NCBI RefSeq assembly: GCF_963675165.1
Contig: NC_087377.1
Location: 5,828,042 to 5,892,041 of the forward strand
DNA length: 64,000 bases
Source: Halichondria panicea
Taxonomy: Eukaryota > Porifera > Demospongiae > Suberitida > Halichondriidae
Direction: 5' to 3'
Shown piece after piece: positions 24,701 to 36,500 of this stretch. The notes beneath the pieces were generated by a model. The model was not told where the DNA came from, made no database searches, and saw nothing but the letters and a program-made list of their open reading frames with translations. The translations under genes and the position numbers were made by a program. How positions within the stretch are numbered: position 1 is the stretch's first letter; each line of letters opens with the position of its first letter.

Positions 24701-27700
24701 TTTGCAAATGAACGGATTAAAATCCAAGAAAACGTAACTAGAAGCTTATAGAAACTCTTACTTGCACTTCATTGATCCTTGAACAGCTGTAGCAGTCTGC
24801 ACAGACAGATCCACACACACAAACACTACCGTATACCTCGCATGCGCACCGAGGCATAATTATTATGCTCTGCGTATCATACAATACACACACACACACA
24901 CCAGTTTATTCTGGTTGTAGAATGACTTTCTATGAAGTAATTCGTGATCACATTTTTAAAAGAAATAAAGATGGCACCTACCCTCTTTGGTAAGTATAAT
25001 AGAATAATTATTAACATACCCTAAATGACGTATAGGGGTGGATGCAGAAATATAAAATGGCAGGGCTAGCAGCCTGGGGCGTAATTATTTCCATTTTGAG
25101 CTTTAACTCTATACAGTTTTGTGAAATCATAGGCATCAGTGTCATTAAAGTAAATAATACACTCACAAGTATAGTTCATAATTCTATGTTGCTGCATGGT
25201 ATTTGTGCTTTAACTTTTGTTGTTGATTTTGAGTGCATTATAAAAATAATTATACATGCATACATGACTGTATAACTATAATTATGCTCAATTCACCAAC
25301 CCACCTTAGATGCACCCACACAGGCATCATTCTCTCTTGTTCACTAAATCTCCCACACACCCTCACTCCTCACACACTCACACACACTCATAGGAAAGCA
25401 GTACCCTCTGGCATGATAGCCGGTGCTGGTGGTCAGTTCATTGCGAGTCCCACGGATCGAGTTAAGGTTCTCTTACAAATGGAGGGCAGAAGAGTGTTAG
25501 ACGGACACAAACCAAGGTATGGTCAGTGTTGTGTGTGCAGGCACTGTGTCTTAAAGAGACTCTTAGAGAGATAGAGTTGATAGGTTGGAGGTTGTATAAC
25601 ATTATGTACATAGCGTTGTAAGCTTATGCTTTGCTGTCCCTCTAATACATACCAGACCTGTTGTGTTTCTGTGAATTTGTTCATTTCCCTGGCCATTCCT
25701 TTGCATTGCTAATTCTGGTCATTGCACTGTATATTAGCTGAAAACTTCACTACAGCTCTTTCTCACTCTTGCAGCTACCAGTATAGCTAACGTTCTAGTG
25801 CAGAGCTAATTTCTAAGAAGTTATATAATTATATCAACAGAATTTGCTATAATTATACGCAAGAGTCTGCATAAAGTAAGCAACCTAGCCATATAACTCG
25901 AGATCGAAGTATATCCACTGATTTCAATCATGACAGAAGCCTATAGAAGCTAGCTCTTGCTTGCACTTTATTGATCTTTGAGCTGGTGTAGCAGTCTACA
26001 CAGACACAGTATATCCAAATATCTGCCAGTTTCCTTACTGCCTTTACCTTCTACCAAGGACTGTCCCCCAAATTTCTACAAACTGTAACTCATTTGTTAA
26101 TATACAAGTTTGGAGGTTTTGGCTGTAATTAATTATTCACATCTTTTATTTACACACAGATATAGAGGGATGTGGCATGTTTTCACAAGCATTGCTCGCA
26201 CTGGTGGTGTAGCGGCACTATGGAAGGGATGGGTACCCAACTGTACCAGGTCTTCTCTCGTCTGTCTAGGGGGTGAGTGTGTGTATGTTTTAGGGATGGA
26301 GGATGGAGGATGGAGGATGGATAGAGTCGTGTTTGTTGGAGTGTATGCATAAATGGGTGTGTTTACAGGGAATGAGAGTGTGTTCTGTGGAACCTTTTAG
26401 TGAATAGCGCATACACCCACTCCAACACACAATATCTATCATATATTTCCCACCTACTACACTTTTACCATGTAGTCTAGTGGGGTTTAACCGTCATAAA
26501 TTGGCACTTCAGGGCTACAAGGGAAAATATGGCTCATAAATTGGCACCTCAAGCATATGCAGCAAAAATGTTTTCGATGAATGAAGATGAATGCATGCAA
26601 TGTCTTGCATGAGAAACAAAATCAAAATGTAATAAATGAAAACATAGAGACAGAGGGTGTAGTCTGTGGACTAGTTCATCAAAAATTCTGCTGTGTGAGG
26701 AGCTGCTTTAGAGACACTCTGGGAGAGGGCTTGGGCTCAGGCTGAGCTTTTTGCTCACTAGCACTAGTACTGACTGACTGCACGCACTGCTGAAGAGAGC
26801 TGGTCAGCCTGTCTAGAGCTAGCTGTGTTGTTTCTTCTGGCTGGTTGCTGCACAGACGGTAAGTGGAGCCTGAGGGGCTGACTAATTGAACAGAGAGGGG
26901 GAGTGGCTCTGTACCGTTCACTTGGAGGGAGGGGCTGGCTGCTCATATTTTGTCCAGGCTGCGCAAGATTTGAGTGTGGACAGGAGCCCTGGCATGGTGT
27001 GGACGAGCTCTCTTTTCCTAGTTTTCTTCTTGTTTGAATAGTGTTGCTATGTGGTAGTCATGCAAGCTTATATAGGCTGGATGCATAGCAACCAGCCAGC
27101 CAATCAGATGGGACATATATCAATTAATGCACAGTGCCTCAGGGTTTATGACAGTAAACCACACCTCTCACTCGGGCTACGCCCTCGTGGTCAGGAGGTT
27201 TACAGTGATAAACCCCTCTACACTGTACATTAACTAACACGTACATGACTGTTATTACTTCATCTTACAGATTTGACTACTTACGATGCAGTAAAACAGA
27301 GATTACTAAAGAATAAAAATTTTAAAGACACTGCAATCACTCACGCAATGTCAAGGTTTGTTCTCAGCAACATAAGTGTACTGTAAACAGTATAGCGAAG
27401 GTTCAGGGGCATGTCTATACAGCTGTAAATATCTTGCAGAGAGACTAATTCAGCACTTGCTGCATTATGAAAGTAGGAGACAGAATAAACAAGGAAGAAG
27501 TGCACGTATAACAACCCAGTATTCATGGGTCCTCACTCATAGAGACTAGCATAATAATAATTATACAATCATGCAAACTACGCTCATTTTAACACACACC
27601 TGTTCACACAGTATCTGCTCCAGTATAACCTCAGCGTTAATGGGAACACCTGCAGATGTTATAAAGAGTCGCATGATGAACCAGCCGTACAACGAGCAGG

Positions 27701-29514
27701 GTGTGGGACAGTATTACAAGTCCACCATTGACTGTCTACTCACAACTGTAAGTAAAGCACATTCCACCTTTTGTTAAAATCCATGTGGCTATAGAAGCTA
27801 TAGTTGTACTCTTATTCCAACAGTGCACTATTACAGCTGGTAGACAACAAACACATGCATGCATATACCATAATAATATACCGTAGTTAACTGTCGATCC
27901 GCCCATCCCCTACTTTGCCTGAAAGCCCTGTAGACGCCTAATTGCAATCATAGAAATTAAGCGCCCACTATTGCGCATGCGTATAATTAGGTCAAAGGTC
28001 AACATGATATGGAAGATTTTTACTGCATGTGCAGCTATAGCTCATAATGTGCAAAAAAGTACTAGCTATAGACCTACATGTATACAACGTTGTTAGACCT
28101 ATCCTATAGAACAGACATCAAGCGTTCAAGATGAAACTGAACATCAGAACACATGCATGGCCTACTTCCAGCTCAGGCCCCTTTCTCTCTTGTAGCAAAG
28201 TGTATCTGTCACTGTACAGAAAATGGAGCTGTGTCATTTTCCCAGAAAGTACCAGCGTAACTATCTTGGGTGGGCACTTAATTGCACATAATCAAATATC
28301 CGCCCACCCCTTGTTTAGCCTAAATGAAGCTATCAAAATAGGTGAGCGGTTCGACGGTTAACTACGGTACCTCTGCATGGCGGCCACGCCTGTGGTATAA
28401 AGAACATTATTATAGAACATTATTATAGCAGCCTATTATTATACTGCATGAGATTACTGTACACTCGAAAATTTCCCGCTGTGTGCGTGGTTTGTATTTT
28501 GACCATTGTTGTTTGTGTTGTGTGTCTTTAGGTCAAGGGAGAAGGTGTGCTGGCTCTTTACAAAGGTCTCATTCCAATCTGGGCAAGAATGGTACGTTAA
28601 TTTCTAAACTTTGCAATACTGACTTTCCTCCCATGAAAGGCAGCTACTTAATTGCCTCAGTAGTGCGCATCGCATACGGTACCAGAAGCAAACTAATATA
28701 TATCCTCGTGCAGTTGTATGTACTCCCGAAGGCGCAGAACTGCCCTTGGGTACAAATTCAATCAACACCCTAGATATCCGTGGTAAAATTATCACTTACA
28801 CAATGTCATAATTGTGACAGGCTCTGGGAAAACAGACCAATTGGCGCAAGCTATAATTTTTGCGATCTATATACCAGATGATAGAGCAAAGAATTGCCTA
28901 CGCATTGATATGCTTAGTTTGCACATAACTTGTTCCATGCCTGAGTTATGCGCGTTGGAAACTCGAAGTTATAAAACAGCAGTATTGAGAAACGCCCACT
29001 CAAAGATTGCTAAATTGGGAAAAGTAAGGTAATGGTGGCTGCTTAGACAAGCGCTTTGGTGGAACGAGTTGGATTCAGAGCAGCAGATTTTGCAGAGAGG
29101 TAGTAGAAACACTGTAGATAACCATAAGCCAAGAAAAAAATTTATGAGATTATACACTGTAGTCTATAAATCTGGCTATTGCTCAAAACCAATATCTGCT
29201 CCAATTGGTCTGTTTTCCCAGAGCCTGTCACAATTATTTTTGAGCAACAGTTATGGTCACAATCATTGCCCGTTACTATTATTATGCATGTGACTTCAAT
29301 ATGCTATGCAATGCTATAATAATTATAGAGAGTCCATTATAATGGTAGACATAAAAAAGCTTCCACTGAGGGAGGCATCATCACCTCTAGTTGGTGCTTT
29401 ATTAACATTGCTGTTTGTACACACACACGTGCGCACATGCAGGCACCGTGGTCGATGACGTTTTGGTTGGTCTACGAGGAGATCAGAGTATTAGCAGGAG
29501 TTGGGAACTTTTAA
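18758..29514 (+). CDS. UCP4-like mitochondrial carrier (SLC25 family)
   Basis: Ten exons: 18758-18836, 20358-20525, 24327-24389, 24905-24989, 25394-25516, 26160-26272, 27271-27355, 27612-27747, 28532-28591, 29443-29514 (TAA). Phases close exactly to 984 nt, 327 residues. All three SLC25 signatures are present, one per repeat: PMDMIKTR, PTDRVKVL and PADVIKSR. Exon 2 'YRGVVRTA', exon 4 'YSGCRMTFYE' and the ending 'APWSMTFWLVYEEIR' match the UCP4/SLC25A27 branch of inner-membrane uncoupling proteins rather than UCP1-3. Expected role: transport of protons or small anions across the inner mitochondrial membrane. The first donor ('actg|gtcagg') is weak but required by phase. Introns are large (up to 3.8 kb) and filled with repeats and two opposite-strand ORFs. 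Confidence 0.93.
18960..19290. mobile_element. Fold-back element with about 64-bp arms
   Basis: Left arm 18960-19024 (starts 'tagactcgcaagccgtcact') and right arm 19227-19290 are inverted copies at roughly 90% identity. The interior is AT-rich and contains further short palindromes. Sits in intron 1 of the UCP4-like gene. Confidence 0.8.
19308..19703 (+). mobile_element. MITE with pogo/Tigger-like ends, copy 1
   Basis: Ends read 'gagtagaacc...' and '...aggttctactg', resembling the CAGTAGAACCTC termini of pogo/Tigger-type non-autonomous elements. The body is shared with 19828-20201, including 'ctttgcagtggccattgtat'. No transposase ORF. Confidence 0.7.
19828..20201 (+). mobile_element. MITE with pogo/Tigger-like ends, copy 2
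   Basis: Begins 'cagtagaacctcactaatct' and ends 'gcattagcgaggttctactg', a terminal inverted repeat of about 20 bp. Same orientation as copy 1, 125 bp away; the copies differ by indels. Confidence 0.8.
21117..21635 (-). CDS. Intronless membrane protein with bacterial-PH-like (DUF304/bPH2) domain
   Basis: A 172-codon single-exon gene inside intron 2 of the UCP4-like gene, on the opposite strand. Residues 1-35 are acidic; about 48-72 form a long hydrophobic stretch that could be one or two membrane helices (LMALALASVIFFPLFIIICC). The rest ('WRLYLTKRGVYHIRPG...WFIPIEDIQDIHVRTWAKNTLVIKV') has the order seen in bacterial-PH-like membrane domains: short helices, then a beta-rich fold beginning with a 'lt.+gi..r.g' motif and an 'ip..dI..v' strand. 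The ending is charged. Function unknown; such proteins are small membrane-anchored PH-fold proteins. Assignment is from pattern, not search. Confidence 0.75.
   Translation of the reverse strand: MAEEASVTSLTAVETGITPSADENIDEEEIILEAECHKYNVCCQITLIFVRLMALALASVIFFPLFIIICCATVKKWRLYLTKRGVYHIRPGSLGCCVDDWFIPIEDIQDIHVRTWAKNTLVIKVGPEKLKEYINWCYCPVFYGADSLIVNHVKNAEEFAEAVKREKTNTRQ
21840..22919. mobile_element. 1.08-kb terminal-inverted-repeat element
   Basis: Left end 'ctatagcctcgtccccaggc' plus 'cgattttt' matches the inverse of the right end 'gaaaaatcagcctggtaacg' plus 'aggctatag'. No transposase frame inside, so a non-autonomous element. Related 'gcctcg...caggcc' termini recur near 43.1-43.5 and 44.57-44.80 kb. 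Confidence 0.6.
22920..24326. other. Intron sequence without recognisable genes
   Basis: AT-rich remainder of intron 2 of the UCP4-like gene. A MITE end 'cctgctatacggtac' at about 23918-23932 marks a truncated copy of the 'accgtatagc' family. No ORF looks coding. Confidence 0.4.
24560..24830. repeat. Dispersed repeat family B, copy in intron 3
   Basis: 'ctctcttctcactcttgcag', 'gcgttctagtgcagcgctaa' and 'tgcacttcattgatccttga' recur in the same order at 25760-26010, so the same element was inserted twice in neighbouring introns. Confidence 0.6.
25735..26010. repeat. Dispersed repeat family B, copy in intron 5
   Basis: Same ordered blocks as 24560-24830, with insertions between them. Confidence 0.6.
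26679..26921 (-). CDS. Hypothetical 80-codon ORF nested in intron 6 of the UCP4-like gene
   Basis: The frame (start 26921) encodes a hydrophilic peptide ending in a Pro/Lys/Ser-rich tail ('EPKPSPRVSLKQLL'), with no signal peptide or known motif. The frame stays open 5' of this ATG for about nine codons. A TATA-like 'cctatataagc' lies on the same strand near 27068-27079, about 150 bp upstream, and an upstream ATG at 26994 opens a 25-codon frame in another phase. This could be a small nested gene with a 5' UTR, or chance. No homologue recognised. Confidence 0.4.
   Translation of the reverse strand: MNGTEPLPLSVQLVSPSGSTYRLCSNQPEETTQLALDRLTSSLQQCVQSVSTSASEQKAQPEPKPSPRVSLKQLLTQQNF
27137..27222. 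repeat. Small hairpin element
   Basis: 'gggtttatgacagtaaacc' pairs with 'ggtttacagtgataaaccc' around a GC-rich centre ('ctcgggctacgccctcg'). Compact fold-back in intron 6. Confidence 0.65.
27879..28369. mobile_element. MITE with 'taccgtagttaac' ends
   Basis: Starts 'taccgtagttaactgtcgat' and ends with the inverse 'tcgacggttaactacggta'. About 490 bp, inside intron 8 of the UCP4-like gene; internal 'tccgcccacccc' blocks near both ends extend the inverted repeat. Confidence 0.8.
28810..29235. mobile_element. 426-bp element with perfect 35-bp terminal inverted repeats
   Basis: Left 28810-28844 (starts 'aattgtgacaggctctggga') is exactly complementary to right 29201-29235. Flanks are AT-rich; a target duplication cannot be decided. 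The interior has no transposase. Sits in intron 9 of the UCP4-like gene. The perfect arms suggest recent insertion. Confidence 0.85.
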
Positions 29515-29549
29515 TGCAGAGTACAATATATGTGATAGCTGAAAAGAGT

Positions 29550-29747
29550 TACCGTATAGCAGGTAATTTTTGGGGAGGGGGGGGGCAAAACATTCGTGGT
29601 TGAGCAATATTTCGTCACTTTGTATAGTGGTTGCTGCTTGCACTGTAGGCAATGTCGCTTCATTCGTGGATAAAATATTCGTGGTCAGAGCTTCAACCAC
29701 AAAAATCACAAGCATTTTGCCCCACGAAAATTACCAGCTATACGGTA
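29550..29747. mobile_element. 'accgtatagc' family MITE
   Basis: Starts 'taccgtatagcaggtaattt' and ends 'aaaattaccagctatacggta'; inner 'aaaacattcgtggtt' blocks are inverted too. 198 bp, just 3' of the UCP4-like stop codon, so possibly within its 3' UTR. Confidence 0.8.
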
Positions 29748-30055
29748 CATGTATCAGCAAAGTTTATGTGCATACAATTATAATTAGAGCATGCAGCAGC
29801 CGTGTACTATATAGTATGTCCATGCATCGCTGTGTCATCATTGCAACTGCATGAATAATACATGTGAATTGTGCATGTGATCATCACACAACTATAGACA
29901 ATCATGCAGAGCACAATCTTCATTTAACTGATACAGTTGTAACCATAATAATAAACTTATAATAGTTATGCTTATATCTCTATAATTTATACTGTTGTAA
30001 ACTTGTTTTGCTCCTCTCGGTGCATGATTGTATTGGAGCACAAAGTATATTTATA

Positions 30056-30232
30056 TATACTGTATAGCTGGTTATTTTTGAGGTTTTGAGGTTTGACCCA
30101 GAAATACGAAAATTGGGTATTGAAACCTCTGTACTTGTAGGGGTGTGGTCACTTGAACCTCTATCCTTGAAGTGTTTAGTTGAGCAATCTGCAAAAATGT
30201 GGTGCCTCAAATATAACCCGCTATATGGTTAC
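30056..30232. mobile_element. 'accgtatagc' family MITE, 'ggttatttttgagg' subtype
   Basis: 'gtatagctggttatttttga' at the left and 'aaatataacccgctatatgg' at the right; interior 'gacccagaaatacgaaaatt' and 'ggggtgtggtcac' are shared, inverted, with 58992-59167. Confidence 0.7.
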
Positions 30233-30574
30233 ATGTATGATGTTAAACATCATGTTACTATGCATGTCATAAAATCCTAACATTAATTTGACAAATGCAG
30301 CTGACAAAAATAAAACAGCAAAAAGTATGCAAGTTTCACAAAACCACAGTATTGCTGGTATCTGCAATGGACAATAAACATGTATTATAAATTATGTCAC
30401 CTATGGCAATCGAACAACAAACTTTCGTGTCTATATCACGAGTAGTAGAGCTGGTAGAAGGAGAATTGGTGATCTCGGACTTAATTCTGATTACTGATTG
30501 TTTCCTTGATTAATGCCAGTGCACTGCCCATGTACAAATTATATCAGCATTCAGCGGGGTAAACTATTTCTTAC

Positions 30575-32060
30575 TTGTTGAAAAATTTTCGGGTTGGGTG
30601 AAAGATCACAGGGTAAACAGTAACCAGTGTTAGGAACATAGCCACTCGTGCAGCTGTATTGAGATATTGTCCGTGGAGTAGTTTAGCATTACGTTCTCCT
30701 TCAGAGCGTCAAAGAACTGATAAAAAGTAAAGATAGAGAAACACATAATTATGTAATAATGTTAGTAATGTAGCGAGTGTTACCGTTACCAACAAAATTT
30801 ATATATCTATAGATCACGGCTTGGACACCGATAAAAATAATAATGACTGTGGTAGATCTATAAAGTGAAGGTATGTATACACTGAACTTACATCAACTGC
30901 GGTATATAGCTACGAGGATCAGGACATAGCATAGTAGTAGCTTACTCTAAAATATCCAGCAAAGACCACCACATTGTAGAGAAAGTAGGCGACTAACATA
31001 GCAGTGATGATAATTGTATAGCGTCTCAACTTAGTTGCCGGTTTGTTCAACTCTTTTTGGAGTCTCAACACGTTGAAATGGCAAATAAATGAAGAGCTAC
31101 AGTACGTCATAGCAGTAATAGCTCCGACAAAGTCGACAGGAATGAGCTGAATTGTTGAGTTGTGGGTATTGACAATTGGAAATGTATTCCAGTAGATAGC
31201 AGTGTCGATAGTCATATAGCCATTGCAACGAAGGACACACAGATGATACTGTATGCATGTGGGCATAATTATACTAAATTACGTGTAAGTTAGGGCGGAA
31301 TCAGGAACTACTAACTCATCTGTTATTAATTAGCAGACTGATATACACAGTAGTTTTTGTACCTAAGAAACGTAGTAAACTGCTGGTTGGGGTGCATGTA
31401 AGGTTACATAACAAGATGACTGAAAACATGGGTAAGCAGGCTATGCACATGAGCACTCCACAGTTGAGGAGTGGTGAGCATTCAGGGATGTGACCAGTAG
31501 CCAATAGAGCTAGGAAGATGGTGTCTTGCAGCTACATGTAGATAATAACATATTATTATTATTACGTACCATACTACTGGAACGAAATGCAATTATGCAA
31601 TGAATCGACAAGCAACTACATTGGTACTTCATCTGAGGGACTTTTTCTAAAACAGCTGCTCAGGCTTACACTCTCACCTGATCGCGGGCAAAGATCATGA
31701 TATTCCGGTTAGGATCGACCAGCATAAGAACACCAAACATTAGAAGTAGAACAACAATCTGTGGGCACAAGAATCAGCCAGCACTGCTATCGTACAAAAT
31801 TAATAAGCCAGTATATCACCACTCAATAAAAATTAATGTTTATCCATAACTATCATACATTTTACCTTCTATAGGTTTATTAAAGGACTCATAATGCAAT
31901 TTAAAGCTCTATAATTATTATACCGCATGCGCAGTTCTACCTTTCCAGCTGTTCCATATGCCACGTCTGCCAATTCAACGTAATTCCACACTTCTTTGTC
32001 AGGATACATTTCAGCTGCGTATCTCTTAGTGGCGAAAATTATTGTCCCAACATGAATTAG
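30575..32060 (-). pseudogene. SLC38/Aa_trans-like amino-acid transporter, frames broken
   Basis: Minus-strand exons with AG/GT borders encode pieces of an amino-acid/auxin-permease-family transporter: about 32057-31941 ('YPDKEVWNYVELADVAYG'), 31758-31678, 31531-31363 ('CGVLMCIACLPMFSVILL'), 31248-30946 ('YCSSSFICHFNVLRLQKE', the family's cytoplasmic-gate region) and 30716-30575 ('NTAARVAMFLTLVTVYPVI'). The first three join in phase, but the third-to-fourth junction is off by one. In the last exon the family-like sequence changes frame near 30670-30685, so the piece before it ('ENVMLNYSTDN') and the piece after lie in different frames. N-terminal exons were not found. Either a decaying gene or a copy with sequence errors. 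Normal members co-transport neutral amino acids with Na+ or H+. Confidence 0.5.
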
Positions 32061-32113
32061 AGTTTATCTACTATTCTCATAGCATTAGCTTTATATAATT
32101 ATATATACGTATA

Positions 32114-32618
32114 CAGTAGACTCTCGCTATTCCGGCTCTCTGAAGTACGGCCACCTCGATATACTTGGTTGCATTGGCACGGATTGCTAGCTAGATGTTC
32201 ACTGCGACAATACTCGCCCTGAAATGCGGCACTTAACTCGCTATTCCGTATACTGGGTGGCTGCCCCAAACAAGGTTTTCAATTTATACGTTTATCAAGT
32301 TACGGTCGGATATGACGTTTGAGTGTGGTTTCGCAGATTACACAGAGAGCAGAATGATTTATTATCCTTTATTATCCTCTGCACTTGTCTTCGCATTCTT
32401 CAATCCTGTCCCTGTCGTTGCTATCCACTACAAATATGAGTACATCGGCTTTTTGAAAGTAATGTCTCCAAAGAGGAGACAGAACCGCAAATTAGTCATT
32501 AGATTCTATAGGTAAGGTCGTTTTTTAGCGGCGACTATTTTCTGTAATGCGGCCACCTCGCTATTCCGGCCAAGCTGCACTGTCCCAAGGGTGGCCGGAT
32601 TAACGAGAGTCTATACTG
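32114..32618. mobile_element. pogo/Tigger-like MITE
   Basis: Starts 'cagtagactctcgctattcc' and ends 'ggattaacgagagtctatactg', flanked by TA on both sides as in Tc1/mariner-pogo insertions. 505 bp. The internal ORF 32312-32515 shows no transposase motif. Confidence 0.8.
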
Positions 32619-33589
32619 TACAATTATAATTATCACTGTATCTCTTTAACTCTGTCCACAATGGAAGCCTATATACAGACATAGATACTTCGCACATACA
32701 AAAGTGCATGCTTTTGCATTAATTCCTATATATAATTATAGCTAATTATACTAATTGCCTACCTCCTATAAGTCAGATCAACTCATAGATACATGAAAGA
32801 AAGGGATAGGCAATGCTCCACGTGATGCTAGGTAAATGCAGTGTGTGACGTCACACCCTCTGGTTGGAGGCGAGTTGCGCGCAAGAAAGTACACAATGAT
32901 CCCATAGATACTATAAATTGTAATTGTAATTTATAGTATCTATGATGATCCCTATATCTGCTTATTTTTCTCGTAGGGGGCCTAAAAGAGAAATTCAAAG
33001 CAATCATGCAGGCATCATGCACACATACACCCAGCACTACTGATAGCTACAGCTGCTATGTTTAGTGCCGAGCTTTCTTTTATTCAGCTTGATTTGTGTG
33101 AAAAAACACCAATTTGTCAATTGTCAGAGGTAGGTAGGTAATGGAGGACAGTATATAGCTCCTCTGTGAGAAAAGACTCGTACTCTCTCTTTCGATCCAT
33201 GTATAGATACATAATTTAATATAATTACCGTATATCTTAGTAGTCTATAATTTGCATGGTTGTTGGTCAATAGATTTCCTAAGTGTTGCCTCACAAATTA
33301 AACAATGTATAATTTATGTGGATCTAGCTTATAGGCAATTTATATCAATCAACAATTATAAAAAGCAGCCCTGAAGATCATGACATGAAATAATTATAAA
33401 AAAATTATATAAGCTCCATAAAACCAATTAGTTAGTCACCTCATACGAAGGTCAAAAGCAATTGTTAAAATAATGAGTAAAGCGATAGCACAAAATAGTT
33501 TATTGAGGACTACCTAAAAAAGACTTTGTTACAATAATTATAGTGAACGCATGCACATGTATACACATAGTTCAGTTACGAGACATTAC
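32619..33589. other. Intergenic; one palindrome and one weak exon-like segment
   Basis: A 42-bp palindrome (17-bp arms 'catagatactataaatt') lies at 32903-32944. On the minus strand about 33509-33424 reads as a hydrophobic segment ('LFCAIALLIILTIAFDL') between AG and GT. It could be a transporter exon, but I could not attach it to the SLC38-like exons. Confidence 0.35.
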
Positions 33590-36500
33590 TTATATAGGTT
33601 TCCCACTAATAATTCTCAGCAGCCTCAGGCGATGTAGTTTGGATGTTACACCGAGTTCATTCTGAAGAAGGTGTTCATCACACTCGAGCAGTAGTTCTCC
33701 AGTCACCTCCTCTCTTAGGAAAGATGACTCGTACTGTTTGAGCCCGTTAGCTCGGAGAAGCTCCAGAATCTGAACAGTATAGCCAGGATAGGAGACGTTA
33801 GCTTTGTTATGAGCATATTAATGGCATTAATGGTTATGGGCGTAACTACATGTAGCTGTAATGCATTGGTGACGTATATACGAAGGTTAAGCTGTAAATT
33901 TAATAGTAGATATAGCCTTGATGGCCTTGTAAATGTTGATCCCAAAGTTATACCACACCTGCTGGTTGTTCATACTGGCCACATGTTTCTTGTTTTCTTC
34001 TTCAGTGACAGCCATCCCACTATTAAATAGTACATGATCGTTTTGATGAATGAGAATATCAAATACTATATAGCTACATAAAATGTAAATACCGTATAGC
34101 GGGTAATTTTCGGGGGACAAAATATTCGTGGTTAAGCAATATTGAGACATTTCGTGGGTAATATTTTCGTGGTTGGAGCTTGCACTGCAGGTAAAGGTAG
34201 GCAAGGTCGCTTCATTCGTGGGTAAAATATTCATGGTCAGACCTCCAACCACGAAAACCACCAATATTTTGCCCCATGAAAATTACACGCTATACGGTAG
34301 GTCTCAACTATAATTATAGAGATGACTCTATGCCGGATAAGGGAACACTACCAGGTGGCAGGTGACCCGTAACGTTTGCAGCTTATTATGAAGATTACTA
34401 ATTATGTGGTAATTCCTATGTTTATATACACTGTAATTCCTATATTTTTGTCCGTGGTTTAGTTTGTAGTTAACCGTCATTTCCTATACGTACTAGACTG
34501 TTATTGCATGGTTTCTATTTCTTTCTGTAGCAGTCTGTTCTATGCAGTGCTATTGTGTATTCCAGTTGGTATCTCCCTCTATTGAATGCTAAACGTTGGC
34601 TGCCTCGACTGCTCCTAGACTTAACAGACACAAACAACATGCATGACACAAAATCAATAAGTATGGTCAATATAATTATATTATCGATCAACTAAAGATG
34701 ACTATCATATATACTAACAGTGAGCCCCTGCATTCACTTACATATCTCCCTGTGCATCTTCCGGTCTGGGGTCACTGAGTTCAAAGTCCTCATCATCATC
34801 CTCATTTGAACCTGGGTCATCAGTACCGTGCACCTACAAGTGATGGCATCACTGTGTACTTTACATGACAATAACATAGAATTACTACTTTAGGACTATA
34901 TCTTAAAATTATTATTCCCACCATTCTTGTCAGCTCTCTAAGCCGTTTCTTCAGCATTGACATCTGTCTATTGGCTTTCTTTAGCTGCTCCGCTTGTTGA
35001 GTAATCAACTTCTCTTGATTAGCCAGCCTGTTGGTGTGTTGTGTATACGTGATCATGACAGTTACGCAAACGTGAATAATAATAATAATTACTAGTGGCA
35101 AATGCAAGTGAAAATCAAACCTCAAAATGGCTAAATGGATGCATCACCATAGACATGCATTGTGACCACAGTTACACAACAATGGAAGCCTGTCCAGCTA
35201 AAATCAGTAATAATTATGTCCACTAATCATAATTAATTAGCTAGTGCACTGGAATTTGTACAGTGAAGCAGTGCAATTAATTCCGTATCACATCCGGATC
35301 AGTAATTGCAGGTTGTTATTGACGATGTGCAATTATTAACCCGAGGCGCGTGGGCGGCCACGGGTTATAGTAGTCTGTCTGTTTGTTTGTTTGTTTGTTT
35401 GTAACGAGTATATCTACTCACCTGGATGCCATAGCACTGCGTTTGCAGCATAGGTAGTCTTCACACAACAATATCTTGGTTTAAATAGTGGCAGATTTTT
35501 TGATGTTAAAGCTTCTTTGTCAAGTAAAAGCGAGCAAAAGCTAAGAAGCTTAAACTTGCCACGTGGCCTTGAGTCAAGGTACGGGATCACTTCAGCTGAA
35601 AATACGTAGTCAAGGCTTGATTATGTATTTTCAGCTGAAGTGATCCCGTACCAGGAACAATTGTCAAGAAAGTAGAATTGTGACTGGTTGTTGACTGACT
35701 CTGGATCCTATACATACTCCAGCCTGGAAGGAGCCATACTTCTCTTAGTCTAGAAGACTCCAGGCTTCTTTGCTGTGATCCCAGTCCATAGTGCATGTCT
35801 CGTGCATGTACGTTGTTAGTTTAGTTTTATTGCTCTTGAGTTGCTGCGCTGTGCTCTGCTATTCATACATGCTACATGCACTGCATTATCACTCTTCTGG
35901 TTTCTTTATTATCACGTCAACAGCCGAGGGTTTGCACTTTAGTGCTCTAGTTTAATTAGCAAGTAATCGCACGGGGGGGCTTGTTTTCGAATAATAGCCA
36001 CGGTTGAATAACTGCAGAGAACTGCGTTAATAACCAATAGTGTGGCTATACTCGTGCAATAAGCGATTAATACACTCATAACAAGCAATGGCAATTAAGG
36101 TAAATAGCACTGATCGGCTTCTTAACCACTTAACCATGCATACTATAATTATGCCACGGCTACATATACGAGGCTCAATGACAATGCTTTTTCGGCTTGG
36201 GCGAAAAATAAAACCATTTTTCGACTTAGTTGCCATTCTATGGCACCCACCTTGTAGTCACACCCTGCTGAAACTTGTCATTCGCCTCTCTGTCAGCCTT
36301 GATACGAGTTTGGCTTTCTTTGTAGTTGTCAGTGGTTTTTTCAAGCTTATCAATTCTTTGTACTAGCGAGCGACTGCAAAAAACAAAACTTTGGTGTACT
36401 GCATTACATACATGTACATGCAGGTATATCATTAAATTTTTACACGAATGTGTACAGGCAATAATTATAATAAAAACCAAAGGAATAGCAATTAAAAAGT

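Noticed and set aside
28814-29032. Plus-strand ORF beginning with a GSGKT P-loop-like sequence
   Set aside because: It starts with a non-ATG codon inside the perfect terminal repeat of a MITE, so the motif is a by-product of the repeat sequence. There is no Walker B or ATPase context.
18758-29514. Assignment of the carrier to UCP1-3 or to the oxoglutarate carrier
   Set aside because: The order and wording of segments after each signature fit the UCP4 branch better.
33424-33509. Hydrophobic exon-like segment as N-terminal exon of the SLC38-like gene
   Set aside because: Splice borders exist, but there is no family similarity and the phase cannot be tied to the first recognised transporter exon.
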